From positions 1-34,098 of the forward strand of contig NZ_NCII01000024.1 of assembly GCF_002256775.1 (NCBI RefSeq): DNA of 34,098 bases. The letters run 5' to 3'. Position 1 is the first letter of the stretch. Each line of letters opens with the position of its first letter. Shown here in pieces: positions 30,724 through 34,098 of the stretch. This DNA is from Novosphingobium sp. 17-62-19 (GTDB lineage Bacteria > Pseudomonadota > Alphaproteobacteria > Sphingomonadales > Sphingomonadaceae). Under the pieces are notes generated by a model. It had not been told where the DNA came from. It ran no database searches and worked only from the letters and a program-made list of their open reading frames with translations. The position numbers were made by a program, and so were the translations under genes.

Positions 30724-31857
30724 ATGCCTGAGTTGACCATACCAGTTCAATCGATTGCTCCCTTCGGCGCAAGCCGCTGGGAGCCTACGGGATACGCCGA
30801 CGTGCCGCCGATTCCGCTGATTGGTCAGCGTGAAGTCGATCGCCTGTTTGACGATCTCGATCTGTGGGATTGCTGGCCGCTGGCGCACGAGGATGGGCAC
30901 ACAGTTTCTCATATGGGGCGCAATTGGTGGTTCTTCCTTTCGGCCCCGGTCTTTGCCGATCCGGTAGAGCGGCACGGCCACGCGCGCATCCGCCTGCTTT
31001 CGCGGGGTGAAGATGGCTGGCGCGATCATGGCAATGCCTTTGCCGATGGCTTCACCCCGGGCAGCCGCGAATGGGCGGGGTGCTGCGTGCTGATGGACGA
31101 TGGAGAAACAGTGCAGCATTTCTTCACCGCTGCTGGTCGCCGGGGTGAGCCTGTCGCAACGTTCGAACAACGCATCTACGTTAGCGTGGGTCGATTGACG
31201 CCGGACGGTCCGGCGGCATGGCAGACTCCGCAAGAGATCTTTGTGGCAGACGGCATCCGCTATGTTCTCGACCGGCAGGACAAGGGTGCGCCGGGGCTGA
31301 TCAAGGGTTTCCGCGACCCTGCCTGGTTGCGCGATCCTGCTACAGGCAAGGCGCATCTGCTTTTCACCGGCAGCGCGGGTTGGGACGATGGGGGCTTCAA
31401 CGGCGTGATTGGGATGGCGACGCTGGAAGCCGATGGGTGGGTGCTGAACGATCCGCTGATCGAGGCTGTGGGCATCAACAATGAACTGGAGAGACCACAC
31501 GTAATCGCGCGTGACGGGCGCTACTACCTGTTCTGGTCAACACAGACGCACACTTTTGCGCCCGATGCAGTTGCCGGGCCAAATGGCTTGTACGGCGCGG
31601 TTGCAGAAAGCCTATCCGGCCCTTGGCGTTTGATTAATACCGGGGGGCTGGTAGCCGCCAATCCCGAAACCGAGCCAAAGCAATCTTACAGTTGGTGGGT
31701 GACAGGCGAGGGCGAGGTGTGGAGCTTCGTTGACTACTGGGGAATGGCAGGGCGGTCGCTTGCCGATCATCCCGAATTGCTGCGCAGCAATTTCGGCGGC
31801 ACGCCAGCGCCACGATTTCAGCTTGTGTTTGATGGCAACGCCGTAACAGTCGGTTGA
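30724..31857 (+). CDS. Glycoside hydrolase family 68 (levansucrase/beta-fructofuranosidase type)
   Basis: A 377-aa five-bladed propeller enzyme. The nucleophile D49 lies in LWDCWPL, the transition-state stabiliser D198 in GFRDPAWL and the acid/base E256 in NELERPHVI. These match the WDTWPL, FRDP and TERPHV motifs of Zymomonas levansucrase, as does GPNGLYGAVAE. The enzyme cleaves sucrose and either transfers fructosyl to an acceptor or to water. It is shorter than the roughly 420-aa Zymomonas enzyme and has no signal peptide, so it is either cytoplasmic or exported by a non-classical route. GGAAAG at 30712-30717 precedes the ATG. A fourth CAATCGATTG palindrome lies just inside the gene (30746-30759). 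Confidence 0.88.
   Translation: MPELTIPVQSIAPFGASRWEPTGYADVPPIPLIGQREVDRLFDDLDLWDCWPLAHEDGHTVSHMGRNWWFFLSAPVFADPVERHGHARIRLLSRGEDGWRDHGNAFADGFTPGSREWAGCCVLMDDGETVQHFFTAAGRRGEPVATFEQRIYVSVGRLTPDGPAAWQTPQEIFVADGIRYVLDRQDKGAPGLIKGFRDPAWLRDPATGKAHLLFTGSAGWDDGGFNGVIGMATLEADGWVLNDPLIEAVGINNELERPHVIARDGRYYLFWSTQTHTFAPDAVAGPNGLYGAVAESLSGPWRLINTGGLVAANPETEPKQSYSWWVTGEGEVWSFVDYWGMAGRSLADHPELLRSNFGGTPAPRFQLVFDGNAVTVG
30746..30759. promoter_or_regulatory. Possible LacI-type site inside the 5' end of the GH68 gene
   Basis: TTCAATCGATTGCT keeps the 10-base core CAATCGATTG of the three intergenic sites and differs from TGCAATCGATTGCA at two positions. It starts 23 bases into the coding sequence. It may act as an auxiliary operator or roadblock, or it may be a chance match. 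Confidence 0.35.
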
Positions 31858-31860
31858 AGA

Positions 31861-32880
31861 TCAGGCGCTTTCGCGCAGGACCAGTTCGGGCTGCATGACG
31901 ATGGAGGGTGCGTCCTCTCCTGCAAGGCGGCGGCGCAAGGCATCAACCATCGCGCGAGCGCCCGCCGCAATATCCTGCCGCACGGTCGTCAATTGTGGGA
32001 CCATGCGCTGCGACAACGGCAGATCATCAAACCCGGTTACGGCTACGCGATCCGGCACGGCAATGCCGCGTTCGTGAAGCAGCCGGATCGTTGTCATTGC
32101 TATGATGTCCGACGCGCAGACAATCCCGTCCACAGCCTCGCCGATTTCGTCCAGATGCGCGGCGATCTGGCTGGCCATTTCATCGCTGGCAAGATGCGTG
32201 GGAAAAGCACGCAATGTTGCCCCGGGCGCAGTGGCGAGCGCCTGTTCCGCCCCGGCAAGGCGATCGGCAATTTCAGGCCCCTTGGTATCGCCAAAAAAAG
32301 CGAGGCGTCTGGCACCGCGTTCCAGCAAACGCTTTGCGGCAAGGCGTCCGCCTGCTGCGTTGTCCACGCCGACGGTGCATTGCACTTGCCCTTCGCGATG
32401 ACTGCCCCAGACAACCAGCGGCTTGTAGTATTGCGCCACGCGTTCGATTGCTTCGGTCTGGTTTGATTGCCCGATCACCAACGCGCCATCGAGCATCCCG
32501 GAATCGACGATCCGGTCGAGCCACTCATCATCACCGGGGATCACGCGCGAGAGCATGAGATCGTGGCCGCTCTCGGTAAGCTCATCAGCCAGATAACCGA
32601 ACAGCGTCATGAAGAACGGGTCGGAAATGTGCTGGCGCCGTTCGTGCCCCAGCGGGATGACGACGCCGATCACGCCTGTCTGCTGTGTGCGCAACCGGCG
32701 CGCCATCTGGTTGGGCCGAAAGCCGTGTTCGCGGGCCAGGGCCTGAATGCGTTCGCGCGTTTCCTTGTTGACCAGCGATTTGTCGGCAAGGGCGCGCGAT
32801 ACAGTGCCCGCAGAAACGCCCGCCATGCGCGCGAGTTCTGCGATGTTTTTGATCCTAGCCGGTTTTGTGCCGTCGTTCAT
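31861..32880 (-). CDS. LacI/GalR-family transcriptional regulator of the sucrose locus
   Basis: A 339-aa repressor. The N-terminal helix-turn-helix and hinge are at about 11-65 (IKNIAELARMAGVSAGTVSRAL ... NQMARRLRTQQT), followed by a periplasmic-binding-protein-like sensor domain (GVIGVVIPLGHERRQHISDPFF ... VAVTGFDDLPLSQ). It binds DNA as a dimer and is released by a sugar or sugar phosphate. The frame is open to 33021, but ATG 32880 (MNDGTKPARI) sits just before the HTH and is chosen. The gene is convergent with GH68 (3-base gap) and divergent from the TonB receptor. CG-centred palindromes upstream of the receptor and the MFS gene are its likely operators. Its own promoter faces the same region. 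Confidence 0.94.
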   Translation of the reverse strand: MNDGTKPARIKNIAELARMAGVSAGTVSRALADKSLVNKETRERIQALAREHGFRPNQMARRLRTQQTGVIGVVIPLGHERRQHISDPFFMTLFGYLADELTESGHDLMLSRVIPGDDEWLDRIVDSGMLDGALVIGQSNQTEAIERVAQYYKPLVVWGSHREGQVQCTVGVDNAAGGRLAAKRLLERGARRLAFFGDTKGPEIADRLAGAEQALATAPGATLRAFPTHLASDEMASQIAAHLDEIGEAVDGIVCASDIIAMTTIRLLHERGIAVPDRVAVTGFDDLPLSQRMVPQLTTVRQDIAAGARAMVDALRRRLAGEDAPSIVMQPELVLRESA

Positions 32881-32910
32881 CGAACCTGATTTTCCTGCGC
32901 AGCGATATAC

Positions 32911-32925
32911 GTGCGCCCAGCGCAC
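32911..32925. repeat. Short perfect palindrome in the lacI 5' region
   Basis: GTGCGC-CCA-GCGCAC is a 6-3-6 inverted repeat, 31 bases upstream of the lacI-type start codon. It may form a small leader hairpin on the regulator mRNA or serve as a different operator. No match elsewhere in the window was noticed. Confidence 0.35.
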
Positions 32926-33010
32926 CCCACGTCCCGGCCATGGTGATGCGTTGCAAATCACGCGCATGTCAACCTGAATGGGGGAGTTCCTATCCAGTGC
33001 TGTCGTAGTT

Positions 33011-33038
33011 TTGACACGCAAATGACGTAGAATGCAAT
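33011..33038 (+). promoter_or_regulatory. Likely sigma-70 promoter of the second TonB receptor
   Basis: TTGACA at 33011-33016 is followed after 16 bases by TGCAAT at 33033-33038, which is part of the first LacI-type operator. A repressor bound there would cover the -10 element. The start codon lies 97 bases further on. Confidence 0.45.
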
Positions 33039-33068
33039 CGATTGCGATTTTTGTTGCAAACGATTGTT
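33033..33068. promoter_or_regulatory. Pair of LacI-type operators between lacI and the TonB receptor
   Basis: TGCAATCGATTGCG (33033-33046) and TGCAAACGATTGTT (33055-33068) share the CG-centred palindrome seen at 29140. Their centres are 22 bp apart, two helical turns, so two dimers could bind side by side. The first overlaps the probable -10 element of the receptor promoter. Confidence 0.7.
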
Positions 33069-33134
33069 GTAGTGTTTATCCGACGATTGATTGATTCCTG
33101 CGGAACATGCAGGAGCTTCTTGGTGGGAGGATTT

Positions 33135-34098
33135 ATGAAGCTGTCTCCATTCTATGGCTGTGCCTCGGCTGCTGCGCTTGCCAGTGCCCTGATTGCTGTG
33201 CCTGCGGTTGCGCAAAATGCCGCGCAAGCTGATGCTGCCGAAGCCGTCCCTGAATCGGTCGGGCTTGACGCAATCGTTGTAACGGCATCGGGCCGTGACA
33301 AGACGCAGCTCAATTCAGCCGTCTCCGTCAGCTCGATCTCGGCCGACACGATCCTTGCCATACGCCCGACTTCAGAAGCCGAAGTTTTCCGCGCGATTCC
33401 GGGCATCCAGGTGGCTGGTACGGCGGGCCCGGGTGGTAACTCGAACATCGCAGTGCGCGGCCTTCCTGTGGCCACGGGCGGTTCGCCGTTCGTACAGATC
33501 CAGGAAGATGGTTTGCCGACCGTTCTGTTCGGCGACATCCAGTTCGGCAACAACGATTACTGGACCCGGTTTGATGCCTCGGTGGCCAATGTCGAAGGCG
33601 TCCGTGGTGGTTCGGCGGGCACATTTGCATCGCAGGCGCCGGGCGCGGTCATCAACTACATCAGCCACACCGGCAAGCAGGAAGGCGGCTACATCTCGAT
33701 CAATCGCGGCCTCGGCTATGACGAGACGCGCGCCGATTTCCGCTATGGCGGCCCGATCAGCGATACGCTGTATTTCCACGTCGGCGGCTATGTGAAGAAT
33801 GGCCGTGGCCCGTTGAAGGCGGATTACACGCTTTCGGATTCCTTCCAGATCAAAGGCAGCCTGACCAAGGAATTTGGCGAAGGTCGCGGCTATTTCCGCA
33901 TGTTGGTCAAAGTGGCCGATACCCAGGAGCCGAACTACACCGGCGCGCCCGCTCTAGCCACGATCAATGGCAAGCAGGTCACCAACATTCGCCCCTATCC
34001 GGCCCAGTCGGCCCCAAGCTGCGATTTTGGCCAAGTCGGAGAACGTTTTGGGAACGTGGCATTCGGTATTGACGATGGAAATCATAGAAGAGGACAGT
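33135..34098 (+). CDS. TonB-dependent receptor of the sucrose locus (3' end outside the window)
   Basis: An open frame of at least 321 codons from ATG 33135 (MKLSPFYGCASAAALA) with no stop before the window edge. It has a signal peptide to about residue 28 (VPAVAQ), a TonB-box-like LDAIVVTASGRDKTQL and a plug domain (IPGIQVAGTAGPGGNSNIAVRG, VEGVRGGSAGTFASQAPGAVINY). The start of the barrel is present, and the length seen is about a third of a normal receptor. GGGAGG at 33125-33130 is the ribosome site. Placed beside LacI, GH68 and the sugar MFS, it probably carries sucrose or a fructan across the outer membrane, as SuxA does in Xanthomonas. Two LacI-type operators lie upstream. Confidence 0.9.
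   Translation, partial: MKLSPFYGCASAAALASALIAVPAVAQNAAQADAAEAVPESVGLDAIVVTASGRDKTQLNSAVSVSSISADTILAIRPTSEAEVFRAIPGIQVAGTAGPGGNSNIAVRGLPVATGGSPFVQIQEDGLPTVLFGDIQFGNNDYWTRFDASVANVEGVRGGSAGTFASQAPGAVINYISHTGKQEGGYISINRGLGYDETRADFRYGGPISDTLYFHVGGYVKNGRGPLKADYTLSDSFQIKGSLTKEFGEGRGYFRMLVKVADTQEPNYTGAPALATINGKQVTNIRPYPAQSAPSCDFGQVGERFGNVAFGIDDGNHRRGQ

Noticed and set aside
1-34098. CRISPR arrays, tRNA/rRNA genes, transposases or integrases
   Set aside because: I saw no regularly spaced repeats of CRISPR size, no cloverleaf-like segments and no transposase motifs. Mobility is suggested only by the low GC of the GT-C gene.

Overview
The window looks like a chromosomal segment of a sphingomonad alphaproteobacterium, most likely Novosphingobium or a close relative. 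This rests on high GC, split glycine decarboxylase subunits (gcvPA/gcvPB), an orphan cpaF with a CtrA-like box, an entericidin-type lipoprotein, two TonB-dependent receptors and a dense set of catabolic genes. The genus is an inference from gene content, not a database match.

Layout. (1) 1-6163 is housekeeping: gcvPA-gcvPB, a shared terminator, a 44-aa entericidin lipoprotein, an EamA transporter, a 72-aa two-helix membrane protein and cpaF. (2) 6164-10349 is an envelope or glycolipid cassette: a SAM methyltransferase and a flippase-like PF03706 membrane protein on +, facing a GtrB-like GT2 and a GT-C type membrane glycosyltransferase on -. The GT-C gene is visibly richer in A+T than its neighbours. 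(3) 10515-11405 is a second EamA transporter. (4) 11491-16820 (-) is a tightly packed five-gene operon: UPF0261/Tm-1-like protein, BCCP, biotin carboxylase, an OadA/PycB-type carboxyltransferase and a HAD phosphatase-like protein. A divergent IclR regulator next to it is split by a frameshift. (5) 17824-29099 (+) is a long catabolic series: quinone-reductase-like dehydrogenase, VOC protein, ACS-type MFS, AraC regulator, TonB receptor, three tandem 2,4'-dihydroxyacetophenone-dioxygenase-like cupins, a VanA-like Rieske oxygenase, an SDR and a zinc dehydrogenase. (6) 29237 to the right edge is a sucrose-type locus: an MFS sugar transporter, a GH68 enzyme, a LacI regulator and a TonB receptor cut by the window end.

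How the parts fit. Three sets of repeated cis-elements tie genes to local regulators. A 7-3-7 palindrome occurs both upstream of the carboxylase operon/IclR and upstream of the quinone-reductase gene. A pair of 12-bp direct repeats spaced exactly 22 bp occurs upstream of both the ACS transporter and the first TonB receptor, flanking the araC gene. A CAATCGATTG palindrome occurs upstream of the sugar MFS, twice upstream of the second TonB receptor, and just inside the GH68 gene.

The best candidate for an undescribed system is the UPF0261-carboxylase-HAD operon together with the cupin/Rieske series. The gene content suggests ATP-dependent activation, biotin-dependent carboxylation and dephosphorylation of an organic substrate, plausibly an aryl ketone. 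This is a hypothesis built from families and neighbourhood.
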